The notes below the pieces were generated by a model that saw nothing but the letters and a program-made list of their open reading frames with translations, was not told where the DNA came from and did not search any database. The translations under genes were made by a program, and so were the position numbers. A stretch of DNA of 64,000 nucleotides from BOG-1184 sp049514575 (lineage in GTDB: Bacteria; Fibrobacterota; Chitinivibrionia; Chitinivibrionales; Chitinispirillaceae), in the NCBI GenBank assembly GCA_049514575.1, contig JBEKUX010000001.1:1-64000 (forward strand). The letters run 5' to 3'. Within the stretch, counting starts at the first letter, position 1, and each line of letters opens with the position of its first letter. Of this stretch, positions 51,331 through 59,996 are shown one piece after another.

Positions 51331-51355
51331 TGAAGTAAGGCTTCGAGGTAGCTAA

Positions 51356-51425
51356 AAACCGCCTCTCCTCTTTGTCCACTCTCCGCTAGCGGAGAGTGGA
51401 AGGACGAAGTCAGGGGCGAGGCGAA
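51356..51425 (-). repeat. Dispersed hairpin repeat family A, copy 2
   Basis: Reverse-orientation copy of the element at 31391-31460, matching at 60 of 70 positions, with the inner stem CCACTCTCCGC/GCGGAGAGTGG. It lies upstream of the TIGR02147 copy 3 gene and downstream of the THX gene. Confidence 0.75.
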
Positions 51426-51510
51426 CGTCAAAGCATAGCTACTAGGAATTGATCCAAAGGGATTAAAGGCTGGTAGTTTTAATAAAGTTGCAGGTAACCC
51501 GGTGTGCCGG

Positions 51511-51624
51511 TTATTTTTTCGCGGCAGCGCCGGCGTTCTTTTTATGTTTTTTACGAGGTCTCTTCTTGCCGTAGGAACCTCTGAAAATCTTTCCGCGCCG
51601 CGACCGAATATCGCCCTTGCCCAT
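51511..51624 (-). CDS. Small ribosomal protein THX (bTHX)
   Basis: This 37-residue frame reads MGKGDIRSRRGKIFRGSYGK and ends in a run of basic residues and AAAKK. The first half matches the bTHX/S31 protein of the small ribosomal subunit (usually MGKGDxxTxRGKIxxGxYG). A strong SD (AAAGGAG, 6 bases before the ATG) supports the start. It is too short to be found by length-based gene callers. It stands alone between the TIGR02147 copy 3 leader and the nucleotidyltransferase pair. Confidence 0.88.
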   Translation of the reverse strand: MGKGDIRSRRGKIFRGSYGKKRPRKKHKKNAGAAAKK

Positions 51625-51774
51625 GTCAATCTCCTTTGTTATGTTGTGGTGAAATTGCCTGTGTGAAACAAATTCAACAACCGGTCATAAAATATTTAAC
51701 CGCAGTGTGCGCTGGCTACGGTTGCGGGATTTTTCCGTGATATCCAGTCGTGCAAACCGGACGATTAAACGTAT

Positions 51775-52218
51775 CTATTTGTCAAGTTCTGCAATGTCGC
51801 GGAGATCCTGTGGCCGCCCGGCAGCTTTCTTGCTCTTCAGGAGGTCTTTTTTTGAGAGGAAAAAGACCGGAGCGTCCCCATAATGGCCCGGAACCTTGTT
51901 TCGCCAGAGCTCTTCGAACGTCACGCCGCCGACCGCATTTATCAGTTCGATCATCATCGGGGGACTGCCCATCCGGATAATCCTGCCCTGTTCGGAAAAA
52001 GTGTTCATCGCCATGGCAGATTCTTGAATACCAAAATCAACAAGGGCGGCCATTAACCGCTTGATGTTGGAGGGGGTGTTGTGGAACAGCACGTCGATGT
52101 CTTTGGTGGCCCGGACAAATCCATGGAATGCGACGGCGTAGCCGCCGACAATGACATACTCAACGCTGTTCCCGTTCAACAACCGAAAGAACTCTTTCAA
52201 ATCGTCCTGAATAATCAT
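51775..52218 (-). CDS. Nucleotidyltransferase-fold protein (toxin-antitoxin-like pair, second gene)
   Basis: The 147-residue protein has the minimal nucleotidyltransferase core: YVIVGGYAVAFHG followed by RATKDIDVLF, with the catalytic-type GG and DxD residues. Proteins of this type are often found behind a small helical partner gene as here. The role could be toxin, antitoxin or small-molecule transfer; sequence alone does not decide. The upstream partner overlaps its 5' end by about 59 bp. An alternative TTG start at 52224 adds two residues. Confidence 0.65.
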   Translation of the reverse strand: MIIQDDLKEFFRLLNGNSVEYVIVGGYAVAFHGFVRATKDIDVLFHNTPSNIKRLMAALVDFGIQESAMAMNTFSEQGRIIRMGSPPMMIELINAVGGVTFEELWRNKVPGHYGDAPVFFLSKKDLLKSKKAAGRPQDLRDIAELDK

Positions 52219-52357
52219 AGTCAAGGAATTTCCCGAGGTCGTATCTCAGTTCTTCAAGGAGCGAGATGCGTTCCTCTCCGGTCAGGTTTTTCGTGTAATC
52301 GGACTGTTTCACTTCCTCGCCGATACGGCCGAGGGTGATTTTCCGCTCGATTTTCAT
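52160..52357 (-). CDS. Small helical partner of the nucleotidyltransferase
   Basis: The 65-residue protein reads RIGEEVKQSDYTKNLTGEERISLLEELRYDL, a pattern known from short proteins encoded directly before nucleotidyltransferase-fold genes (often xxYxxLTxxERLxLLxxLR). It overlaps the next gene by about 59 bp in another frame, which implies tight co-expression. A toxin-antitoxin assignment is an inference from the arrangement. Confidence 0.6.
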   Translation of the reverse strand: MKIERKITLGRIGEEVKQSDYTKNLTGEERISLLEELRYDLGKFLDYDYSGRFERVLSVVEREQR

Positions 52358-52424
52358 TTGTTATCCTTCACTTATAAAATACTCACTGCCCCGGGGTTTG
52401 TTGTTTTTTGCCGTGCCCGCATGT

Positions 52425-53060
52425 TCACTTATCCGCAATGATGTAAAAAGTTTCCATTTCCTTTTTTAAAACCATCTCATGCCGCACCGCGGTAAATCCT
52501 GTGCGCAGGAGATCTTTTATAACGTGTTCCAGAGAGTATTTATTAAAAACGCCGTCTGCGGCAAAAGGGATCTTGCGGAGACGCTCCGGACTTGACATAA
52601 ACAGCACCAACCGGCCTTTCGGCTCCAGCAGCGCATAGAGCTTTGCCAGCATTGTTCCAAGATTTTCCCAGAAATAAAGAACATTGACGGCTAATATCTT
52701 CGTGTACCGGTCCCGGCCGAAATCGTAATTGCCGAGATCGCCGTGCAAAAGCCGGACGCGTCCCTGCCTGATCCACGGCCTGTTGGTTTGTCCTGCTTTT
52801 TTCAGCATCAGGCGCGAAAAATCCAGCGCATCGATCCTGCATGGGGCATTCAGCTCTGCAATCATTCGAATGACAAAACCTGCGCCGCAGCCCACTTCCA
52901 GAATTCTATCGCTGTCCCGGATCTCCAACAGCTCGACCACGCGAAGATAGTAGTCCTGGTTGTTTTTCTTCATGAACCGGGCAGCATAGTGCCCGAGAAT
53001 GCCGGAAGGTTTGCGGAATTGTCTGGCGATAAGGGTGGAGAACATATTGTTCTGATTCAT
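52425..53060 (-). CDS. Class I SAM-dependent methyltransferase
   Basis: The product (211 residues from the ATG at 53060) has motif I in RILEVGCGAGFVIRMI, an acidic residue after strand 2 (DALDFSRLML), and motif IV-like ILAVNVLYFWEN, followed by GRLVLFMSSP. These define a class I methyltransferase. The substrate is unknown; the sequence resembles small-molecule or ubiquinone-type methyltransferases but not closely enough to name one. It lies between the nucleotidyltransferase pair and kdsA on the same strand. Confidence 0.78.
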   Translation of the reverse strand: MNQNNMFSTLIARQFRKPSGILGHYAARFMKKNNQDYYLRVVELLEIRDSDRILEVGCGAGFVIRMIAELNAPCRIDALDFSRLMLKKAGQTNRPWIRQGRVRLLHGDLGNYDFGRDRYTKILAVNVLYFWENLGTMLAKLYALLEPKGRLVLFMSSPERLRKIPFAADGVFNKYSLEHVIKDLLRTGFTAVRHEMVLKKEMETFYIIADK

Positions 53061-53153
53061 AATCGAAGACAACACAAGGGGAATTTATTGACACGATGCA
53101 TCTGGTCTACAAAGGTTTTTATTAAGATAGAGATTTTCCAAAGAAGGTCTACA

Positions 53154-53957
53154 TCATCTAATCATCTTAAACATCTCTATCAGCTTCGGCACTTCTTTCT
53201 CAAACGTCTTTATTTCCAGGCTGTTCGGCCCGTCGCAGAGCGCCTTGTCCGGATTGGGATGTACTTCAAAGAACAATCCGTCAACGCCCATGGCGAGCGC
53301 TGCCTTTGCAAGAGGAATTGCCAGGTCCCTGTTTCCGGATGAGACGCCTTTGCCGCCGCCCGGCGCCTGCACGCTGTGCGTGGCGTCGAAAATGATCGGC
53401 ACATTGAATTTTTTCATGACCGGAATGCCGGCAAAATCCACGACCAGCCGCTTGTAACCAAAAAACGTGCCGCGCTCGGTCAGCCAGACCTTTTTTCCTG
53501 CCTTTTTGATCGCATACTCCATGTCTTCGGGCGCCATGAACTGGCCCTTTTTGATGTTCACCCATCTGCCGCTCTTTCCTGCGGCGGCCAGAAGGTCGGT
53601 CTGGCGGCAGAGCAGGGCAGGGATCTGAAGAACATCCGCGACCTCTGCGGCCTCTTTTGCCTGAGACGGTTCATGGATGTCGGTCAAAATCGGAAGCCCG
53701 AACTCTTTTTTTATTTTCGAGAGGATTTTCAGGCCTTTCTGTCTGCCCACACCACGGAACGAGGTCTTGGAGAGCCGGTTGGCCTTGTCGTACGAGGCCT
53801 TGAACACGATGTCGACGTTGTGCTTTGATGCGGTTGTGGCAAGCCTTTCGGCAATTCTCCTGCACAGCTCCTCAGACTCGACCACGCACGGCCCGGCGAT
53901 GAAGAAGAGGTTGGGGGTTTTAACTGAGATGTGTTTGAAGAATGCTGGAATTTGCAT
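53154..53957 (-). CDS. kdsA: 3-deoxy-8-phosphooctulonate (KDO-8-P) synthase
   Basis: The 267-residue protein contains FIAGPCVVES, FKASYDKANR, GLPILTDIHEPSQA, RQTDLLAA, KKGQFMAPED and FDATHSVQAPGG, which are diagnostic for KdsA. It condenses phosphoenolpyruvate and arabinose-5-phosphate to KDO-8-phosphate, required for lipopolysaccharide inner core. Its presence supports a Gram-negative envelope. Length is normal; other kds genes are not in the window. Confidence 0.95.
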   Translation of the reverse strand: MQIPAFFKHISVKTPNLFFIAGPCVVESEELCRRIAERLATTASKHNVDIVFKASYDKANRLSKTSFRGVGRQKGLKILSKIKKEFGLPILTDIHEPSQAKEAAEVADVLQIPALLCRQTDLLAAAGKSGRWVNIKKGQFMAPEDMEYAIKKAGKKVWLTERGTFFGYKRLVVDFAGIPVMKKFNVPIIFDATHSVQAPGGGKGVSSGNRDLAIPLAKAALAMGVDGLFFEVHPNPDKALCDGPNSLEIKTFEKEVPKLIEMFKMIR

Positions 53958-54065
53958 GGTGGATCATGGTTCCTTTGTTTTAGAGAGTAAAATCAGACAA
54001 GTAAAGAATATAGTAAGAAAATATAATGCGGTGATGTTTAATTCCCGGGTTTTTAACCGGGGTTT

Positions 54066-54147
54066 TAGGGGCAGAGCCCCTAGGCGAAAGGGGTGTGTCG
54101 AAAACGCGCCTTTTGCGCGGTTGAGACCAGGGGGAAGACATTCCCCC
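54066..54147. repeat. Cluster of three small hairpins between kdsA and the tetR operon
   Basis: TAGGGGC/GCCCCTA (54066-54082), CGCGC/GCGCG (54105-54119) and GGGGGAA/TTCCCCC (54130-54147) are separate short stems in 82 bases. A similar GGGGCAGAGCCCC stem is common in intergenic repeats of several phyla. It may serve as a bidirectional terminator for kdsA and as an insulator for the efflux operon. Confidence 0.5.
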
Positions 54148-54179
54148 ACAAAAAGGATTAGTATTTTTGAAATATGGTA

Positions 54180-54238
54180 ATGGTTTGCGCAACCATGTAT
54201 ATTTACTGACTGTTTAAGTAAAATAGTCAAAAAGTCAG
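54180..54238. promoter_or_regulatory. Candidate TetR operator region
   Basis: ATGGTT-TGCGC-AACCAT (54180-54196) is a 17-bp palindrome with 6-bp arms, and CTGACT (54206-54211) is complementary to AGTCAG (54233-54238), with an extra AGTCA at 54225-54229. Both signals lie just before the tetR start at 54252, where self-regulating TetR proteins usually bind. Function is inferred. Confidence 0.4.
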
Positions 54239-54251
54239 AATTGGACGTTTC

Positions 54252-54857
54252 ATGCATTCTCATTCAGCCGAAAAAAAGGCCCACATCCTCGACGCGGCTC
54301 AGAAACGGTTCGCCCGTTACGGACTGTCTAAGGTCACGATGGACGAGATCGCCGCAGACCTCGGCATGAGCAAGGCCGCCCTGTACTACTATTTCCAGAC
54401 CAAGGAGGAAATATTCAGGGAGGTTATCGCGCAAGAGCAGCAGGAGTTTATTGACCGTGTTGCAGTGATCATCGAAGAAAAATGCCCTGCGGCAGACAAG
54501 CTCCGTCATTATTTCGACCAGCACCTGACGTTCCTGAACGAACTGCTCAACCTGAAAATCATCCACGAGCATGCCGATGACGACTTACATTCCATCATGC
54601 ACGAGCTGTTCAGGGAATTTTCCCGGAAAGAAGCTGCTCTTCTGGAGACCATTCTCCGCACAGGAAAAACCCATCATGAGTTCGCCATTGACTCTGCGGA
54701 AAAGACGGCATCGCTTCTTCAGCATGTATTGCAGGGGCTGCGGATCAGTTTTTTAAAAAAGTCAGAGCACAACGGGTTCGATGAGACCGAAATAAAAAAT
54801 TTTGCGCAGGAAATCCGGCTTTTTTCAGCCTATTTCATTAAAGGAATTTTACCTTAA
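54252..54857 (+). CDS. TetR-family transcriptional regulator of the efflux operon
   Basis: The 201-residue protein has the TetR helix-turn-helix (ILDAAQKRFARYGLSKVTMDEIAADLGM, SKAALYYYFQTKEEIF) and a helical ligand-binding C-terminal part. It is the first gene of a tight four-gene set with HlyD-type, MFS-type and TolC-type genes, so it most likely represses that operon until a substrate binds. Candidate palindromes lie immediately upstream. The SD is weak. Confidence 0.88.
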   Translation: MHSHSAEKKAHILDAAQKRFARYGLSKVTMDEIAADLGMSKAALYYYFQTKEEIFREVIAQEQQEFIDRVAVIIEEKCPAADKLRHYFDQHLTFLNELLNLKIIHEHADDDLHSIMHELFREFSRKEAALLETILRTGKTHHEFAIDSAEKTASLLQHVLQGLRISFLKKSEHNGFDETEIKNFAQEIRLFSAYFIKGILP

Positions 54858-54876
54858 TACCACGGAGCATGTGACC

Positions 54877-55860
54877 ATGAACACAGCAAAACCCGAAACA
54901 ATGAAACCCGTTTCCGATCAGCCGACCAACGGAGGGAACGGGGACCAGCCCATCGACGAAGTACCCATGTTCAGGCGCAAACGCGTTGTTCTCCCCTTCA
55001 GCATCCTGTTTCTTGCCCTTATCGGCGGAGGATGGTACTGGTATGTGCAGCACTTCCTGTCCGTGGCCACGGACGACGCGTATGTGGACGCGAACCGCGT
55101 CACCATCAGCGCCAAGCTTCTTGACAGGATCGTTGCGCTCAAGGCCGACGAGGGCGACACGGTGCGGCAGGGCGACACGCTGGTGCGGCTCGACGATGTT
55201 GATTTGCGGGCCCAGCTCGCCAGGGCCGAGGCCTCGATACGCTACCTGACGCGCAGCGCGGAAATAGCATCGGTAAACCTTGCAAAGGCAATGGACGATT
55301 TCGACCGCATCGACAAGCAGTTCAAGGGACAGATCGTTTCGCAGGAGCAGTACAACCACGCGGAAAGCGCCCGCAGGCTCGCGGAAGCGCAGAGCGACAT
55401 GGCCGCTTCGCAGATCGCCACGGCGCAGGCCGATCTTACTATTGTCAAGACCCAGCTCGCCAACGCCATCATTATTGCCCCGTTCGGAGGCGTGATCGCG
55501 AAACGGTGGGCGCTCGCCGGCGACGTGGTTTCGCCGGGCCAGGCGATTTTCTCAATGTTCGACCATTTGCACATGTGGGTCACGGCGAACTACGAGGAGA
55601 CGAAACTCCGCGCCATACGGCCGGGCCTGCCGGTGCAGATCACGGTCGATGCCTTTCCCGGCATTGTGATCCGAGGGAAGGTGCTGACCATCGGGCAGTC
55701 GACCGTGTCGCAGTTTTCGCTTATCCCGGCCGGCAATGCTTCGGGCAATTTCACCAAAGTCACCCAGCGGGTGCCGGTGAAGATCGCCATCGACGCGCCG
55801 GCGAACGGCATTTCGCTTTTACCCGGCCTTTCGGTCTATACACGCGTCTTTCCAAGGTAG
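54877..55860 (+). CDS. emrA: EmrA/HlyD-type membrane fusion protein
   Basis: The product (327 residues) has a cytosolic tail, one membrane segment (VVLPFSILFLALIGGGWYWY), then lipoyl/barrel elements (DDAYVDANRVTISAKLLDRI, EGDTVRQGDTLVRLDD), a coiled-coil hairpin (about 110-190) and GGVIAKRWALAGDVV. It should link the inner-membrane EmrB-like pump to the TolC-like channel. The ATG at 54877 follows CGGAG; the frame is open upstream into tetR (to 54802), but those residues are not conserved. Confidence 0.9.
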   Translation: MNTAKPETMKPVSDQPTNGGNGDQPIDEVPMFRRKRVVLPFSILFLALIGGGWYWYVQHFLSVATDDAYVDANRVTISAKLLDRIVALKADEGDTVRQGDTLVRLDDVDLRAQLARAEASIRYLTRSAEIASVNLAKAMDDFDRIDKQFKGQIVSQEQYNHAESARRLAEAQSDMAASQIATAQADLTIVKTQLANAIIIAPFGGVIAKRWALAGDVVSPGQAIFSMFDHLHMWVTANYEETKLRAIRPGLPVQITVDAFPGIVIRGKVLTIGQSTVSQFSLIPAGNASGNFTKVTQRVPVKIAIDAPANGISLLPGLSVYTRVFPR

Positions 55861-55863
55861 CCC

Positions 55864-57444
55864 ATGCGCAGCCATTTTGTTAAGTCGGTCCCTTCGCTGC
55901 ACCACGAACACGATTCGTACAAATGGTGGGTGCTCACCAATATCATGATCAGCACCTTCATGGTGGTTCTGGACGCCACGGTCGTCAATACGGCGCTGCC
56001 CAAGATCATGTCGTCGTTCGGCATTTCGGTCGATGTGGCGCAGTGGATCCTTACCGCCTATATGCTCGCCTTTGCAATCATGCTGCCGACGTCGGGCTGG
56101 CTCGCCGACCGGTTCGGCTATAAACGCACCTATGCGGCCGGACTCGCGGTCTTCACCTTGTTTTCATTTCTATGCGGCATTTCGTGGAACGAAAAATCTC
56201 TGATCTGCATGCGCATCGGCCAGGGACTGGGCGGCGGCGTGCTCCAGCCCATCGGCATGGCCATCATCATGCGAGAATTTCCGGTTGAAAGGCGCGGCCT
56301 TGCCATGGGGTTCTGGTCCATCGCTGCCGCAGCGTCCGTGTCGATCGGCCCCATGCTCGGCGGCTACATTGCCGACAATTTCGACTGGCACCTTATTTTC
56401 AATATCAACATACCGGTCGGTGTGTTCTGTTTCTTCGCCACCTGGGTGATCCAGCGAGAATACCGGACCCAGCATAAACATCCGTTCGATATCGCAGGGT
56501 TTATTTCGCTTTCAGTGTTCCTGAGTTTTCTGCTCATAGCGCTTTCAAGCGGGAACGCCCAGTGGAACACGGGCGGCTGGACATCGGACTTCATGGTTTT
56601 ATGCTACGCGCTGTCCGTTGTCGGGTTCGTTGTGTTCGTGGTGACCGAGTTCAACGTCAAGCACCCGCTTGTCCAGCTCAAGCTTCTTGGCAGGTACAAT
56701 TTCGGACTCACGAACGCGGTCCTTTTCATTTTCGGAGTCGGGATGTTCGGGAGCATATTCCTTATCCCGCTCTATCTCCAGAACATCCTCGGGTATACTG
56801 CCCTGCAATCCGGCCTGTGCCTGCTGCCGGTCGGCATTCTGCAGGCCACGGTCGGCCCCATGTCCGGCTACTTTTCCGACAAGGTAAATCCCAAGATCCC
56901 CATTGTTATAGGTATCATGCTGTTCGCCGCCAGCTTTTTTCTGAACACCAAGCTCTCCGTCTATTCGGAGACCGCGCAGATCATGCTGCCCATGTATCTG
57001 CGCGGCATTGCCATGGGCATGCTGTTTTCGCCGCTTTCCACCCTTGCGCTCACCGAAATTTCGCGGCGCGAAATGGCGCAGGCGTCCGGAATGACCAACG
57101 TCATCCGGCAGGTGGGCGGCAGCTTCGGCGTGGCGATCCTGCAGACGCTCCTGACCCAGCGCATCGTCTTTCACACGGCCACGGCCGGCACCGGCATGGA
57201 CCGCGCGTCGCCTCTTTTCGCGCAGAGCCTGCGTCTGCTGCAGATCCACGCCGTGCACGACGCGGGCCAGACGCTGCAGAATTCCGTTGTGCAAAGCTCG
57301 ATGATCCTTCTGACAAATTTTTCCCGGCAGGTGTTCGTCTGGGCAATTAACGACGATTTCCTTTTTTCGTGCGTCTGCACGGCCGCGTGCATTCTGCCGG
57401 TCATTATCCTTAAAAACAACAGGAACAGGATTGCCTTACGATGA
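55864..57444 (+). CDS. emrB: EmrB/QacA-type MFS drug efflux pump (DHA2, 14 TM)
   Basis: The 526-residue protein has the DHA2 pattern: LDATVVNTALPKIM in the first helix, GWLADRFGYKRTY (motif A), RIGQGLGGGVLQPIGMAIIM and GPMLGGYIADNFDWHLIFNINIPVG (motif C). Fourteen membrane segments fit the length. It exports hydrophobic compounds by proton antiport, here through EmrA and a TolC-like channel. It starts 3 bp after emrA and overlaps the tolC-like gene by 4 bp. Confidence 0.9.
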   Translation: MRSHFVKSVPSLHHEHDSYKWWVLTNIMISTFMVVLDATVVNTALPKIMSSFGISVDVAQWILTAYMLAFAIMLPTSGWLADRFGYKRTYAAGLAVFTLFSFLCGISWNEKSLICMRIGQGLGGGVLQPIGMAIIMREFPVERRGLAMGFWSIAAAASVSIGPMLGGYIADNFDWHLIFNINIPVGVFCFFATWVIQREYRTQHKHPFDIAGFISLSVFLSFLLIALSSGNAQWNTGGWTSDFMVLCYALSVVGFVVFVVTEFNVKHPLVQLKLLGRYNFGLTNAVLFIFGVGMFGSIFLIPLYLQNILGYTALQSGLCLLPVGILQATVGPMSGYFSDKVNPKIPIVIGIMLFAASFFLNTKLSVYSETAQIMLPMYLRGIAMGMLFSPLSTLALTEISRREMAQASGMTNVIRQVGGSFGVAILQTLLTQRIVFHTATAGTGMDRASPLFAQSLRLLQIHAVHDAGQTLQNSVVQSSMILLTNFSRQVFVWAINDDFLFSCVCTAACILPVIILKNNRNRIALR

Positions 57445-58799
57445 TGCACCAATTGAAGGTCCGTAGCCATCCGTTGCGCCGGTTTGTACGCGCGTTTTCA
57501 GCCGTCATGCTCGCCGTTGTCGCTGCCGCAGCCCAGGGGCGAGATTCCCTGACCGTGGATAACGCGGTGGAAATCGTGCTGCAGCGTAATCCGTCGGTTG
57601 CGCAGGCAACGGAAGCGCTTGAAGCCGCGCGGGAACTTACACTGGGTCTGAAAAGCGCAAATTATCCCTCAGTCAAGGCCTCCCTGTCCGACGTTTACCT
57701 CGGTCCGGAATACCCGTTTAATTTTAATGGGACGCCATTTCGCATGTATCCGGACAACAATTTCGACGCACATATAAGCGCGGAGTATTCCATCTTTGAT
57801 TTCGGGAAACGGTCGGTGAAGATAAAAAACGGCATAGTGGGCGAAGCCATCGGTGAGGATAACCTGCAGAATATAAAGGCCGGCCTTTCATTTCAGATCG
57901 TGCAGATATTTCATAACATTCTTCTCCTGGAAAAAAGCGTCGAAGTCGCGGACGATGGGATCGCCGAGCTTGACCGGCACCTGCTCATTGTTAAAAAGAA
58001 GCTTGAAACCGGAAGCGCGACCGAATATGATGTGCTGAAGACCGAAGTGCAGCGGGCAGCTGCGCAGAGCCAGCTTATAGATATCGAAAACGACAGGGCA
58101 AAGAAGCAAGCCTCACTCCGCCAGCTTCTCGGCCTGGCGCCGGACGCCCCGCTTTATCTGAAAGGGAGTTTCGATGCGTCTCAGACGCGTTTGAACCAGG
58201 ATTCTCTCGTTGAATGTGCGATAAAAAGTCGTACAGAACATACGCTGGCGCTCCACAAGGTTGAATCCGCGAAACTTCAGCGAGAATCCGCGCATCGGGA
58301 AAATCTACCTGATCTCGGCGGTTATGTTTCAACAGGTTTTAAAAATGGTTTTCCGGACGAAGCTGCTCCGCCTAAGACCAATATTTCAACGCCGCGAATC
58401 AACTGGGGTGTCGGTGCGCAGGCCACCATTCCGATTTATGACGGCATGAAAACAAAGCACCATGAGTCGGAGGCTGAGCGCAACGAGCTGGCCACCGCCG
58501 CAGGATTAAAGGATATCGAGGAGCGGATAAAAGTCGAAGTCCTGCAGGCGAAAACCGACGTGGAATCTGCATTTGCAAAGCTCGCCGTATCAGCGACGCA
58601 GGTCAGGTTTGCCGGGGAATCGCTCACCCTGGCCCGGCTCAAATATGAGGCGGGCGTCATTACCAACCACGACGTACTCGATGCCGAAAACGATCTTGAA
58701 CAGGCAAAACTAGGACATCTGCAGAACCAGTACCGGTACGTCATGAGCCTGTACGCGCTCGATCAGGCGACAGGGAAGAAGATATATGCGGGAAATTGA
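57441..58799 (+). CDS. TolC-family outer membrane efflux protein
   Basis: The 452-residue product has a signal peptide (FSAVMLAVVAAAAQG), then two TolC/OEP-type repeats with long coiled-coil helices (VDNAVEIVLQRNPSVAQATEAL; KLETGSATEYDVLKTEVQRA; KYEAGVITNHDVLDAENDLEQA). Such proteins form trimeric outer-membrane ducts with an alpha-helical tunnel. It is coupled to emrB by ATGA overlap, which completes the tripartite pump. Confidence 0.9.
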   Translation: MMHQLKVRSHPLRRFVRAFSAVMLAVVAAAAQGRDSLTVDNAVEIVLQRNPSVAQATEALEAARELTLGLKSANYPSVKASLSDVYLGPEYPFNFNGTPFRMYPDNNFDAHISAEYSIFDFGKRSVKIKNGIVGEAIGEDNLQNIKAGLSFQIVQIFHNILLLEKSVEVADDGIAELDRHLLIVKKKLETGSATEYDVLKTEVQRAAAQSQLIDIENDRAKKQASLRQLLGLAPDAPLYLKGSFDASQTRLNQDSLVECAIKSRTEHTLALHKVESAKLQRESAHRENLPDLGGYVSTGFKNGFPDEAAPPKTNISTPRINWGVGAQATIPIYDGMKTKHHESEAERNELATAAGLKDIEERIKVEVLQAKTDVESAFAKLAVSATQVRFAGESLTLARLKYEAGVITNHDVLDAENDLEQAKLGHLQNQYRYVMSLYALDQATGKKIYAGN

Positions 58800-58911
58800 C
58801 TATAAATTTTGATAAAACTATATTTCGGTACTTCATCACACCGGATTTTAGTGTTTTCCCTTGAATACTATTCGGTTCGTATCCATATAACAATTAAATC
58901 AGGAGGATTTC

Positions 58912-59910
58912 ATGGCAGTAAAAGTCGGCATTAACGGTTTCGGCCGTATCGGGCGGCTGGTTTTCCGCGCAGCATGCAACCGCAAGGACATCGAGATCGT
59001 GGGCATCAATGATATCATCGACGCGAACTACATGTCCTATATGCTCCGCTACGACTCGGTCCACGGCCGGTTCAAGGGCACGGTCGAAGTCAAGGATGGT
59101 AAGCTCGTGGTCAACGGGAAAGCGATCCGCGTGACCGCCGAGAAAGACCCGGCGAACCTGAAGTGGAACGAGGTGGGCGCCGAGTATGTCGTGGAATCCA
59201 CCGGTCTTTTCCTTGACAAGGAAAAAGCTGGCGGGCACCTCAAGGCCGGTGCAAAGAGGGTCGTCCTGTCCGCTCCTTCGAAAGACGATACGCCGATGTT
59301 CGTCATGGGCGTCAACCATAAAACCTATAAGGGAGAGCCGATCGTTTCCAACGCTTCATGCACGACCAACTGTCTGGCGCCGCTTGCAAAAGTCGTGCAC
59401 GACAAATGGGGCATTCTTGAAGGGCTCATGACCACGGTGCATGCGGTCACCGCGACCCAGAAGACCGTTGACGGCCCGTCCATGAAGGACTGGCGCGGCG
59501 GTCGCGCAGCCGGTTTCAACATCATCCCGTCTTCCACCGGCGCGGCAAAAGCGGTAGGCAAGGTGATTCCCGAACTCAAAGGCAAGCTTACCGGCATGTC
59601 ACTCCGGGTTCCCTTGGCCGACGTTTCGGTCGTTGACCTGACCTGCCGTCTGGCAAAACCGGCGACGTATGATGACATCAAGGCCGCGATGAAGGCCGCT
59701 TCTGAAGGCGAACTCAAGGGTATACTCGGCTATACGGACGAGGACGTCGTGTCCAGCGATTTCATCGGCGAAACGAGAACATCGGTATTTGACGCCAAGG
59801 CCGGTATCGCGCTCTCCGACACGTTTGTAAAGCTTGTCGCCTGGTACGACAATGAGTGGGGCTATTCCTGCAAAGTCCTCGACCTCATTGCGCACATGGC
59901 CACGAAATAA
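58912..59910 (+). CDS. gap: Glyceraldehyde-3-phosphate dehydrogenase, type I
   Basis: The 332-residue protein starts VKVGINGFGRIGRLVFR, contains the active-site SNASCTTNCLAP and the later VPLADVSVVDLT and WYDNEWGYS motifs. It oxidises glyceraldehyde-3-phosphate to 1,3-bisphosphoglycerate with NAD. It heads the gap-pgk-tpiA cluster. An AGGAGG lies 7 bases before the ATG; a terminator-like stem separates it from pgk, which may lower downstream expression. Confidence 0.96.
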   Translation: MAVKVGINGFGRIGRLVFRAACNRKDIEIVGINDIIDANYMSYMLRYDSVHGRFKGTVEVKDGKLVVNGKAIRVTAEKDPANLKWNEVGAEYVVESTGLFLDKEKAGGHLKAGAKRVVLSAPSKDDTPMFVMGVNHKTYKGEPIVSNASCTTNCLAPLAKVVHDKWGILEGLMTTVHAVTATQKTVDGPSMKDWRGGRAAGFNIIPSSTGAAKAVGKVIPELKGKLTGMSLRVPLADVSVVDLTCRLAKPATYDDIKAAMKAASEGELKGILGYTDEDVVSSDFIGETRTSVFDAKAGIALSDTFVKLVAWYDNEWGYSCKVLDLIAHMATK

Positions 59911-59936
59911 GTTTTTCAGGAACCGGAAGAGGTCAA

Positions 59937-59968
59937 AAAGAGGAACGGCCGCGAAACCGTTCCTCTTT
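59937..59968 (+). terminator. Terminator-like stem between gap and pgk
   Basis: AAAGAGGAACGG (59937-59948) and CCGTTCCTCTTT (59957-59968) form a 12-bp stem with loop CCGCGAAA, followed by GTTTCTT. It lies 26 bp after the gap stop and may give partial termination within the glycolytic operon. Confidence 0.7.
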
Positions 59969-59996
59969 GTTTCTTAATCGATAAGGAGGATCCATC

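Noticed and set aside
51012..51629. 205-residue minus-strand open frame covering the THX gene in another frame
   Set aside because: It overlaps two real genes (THX and TIGR02147 copy 3) and shows no conserved features, whereas the THX frame has a strong ribosome-binding site and family match.
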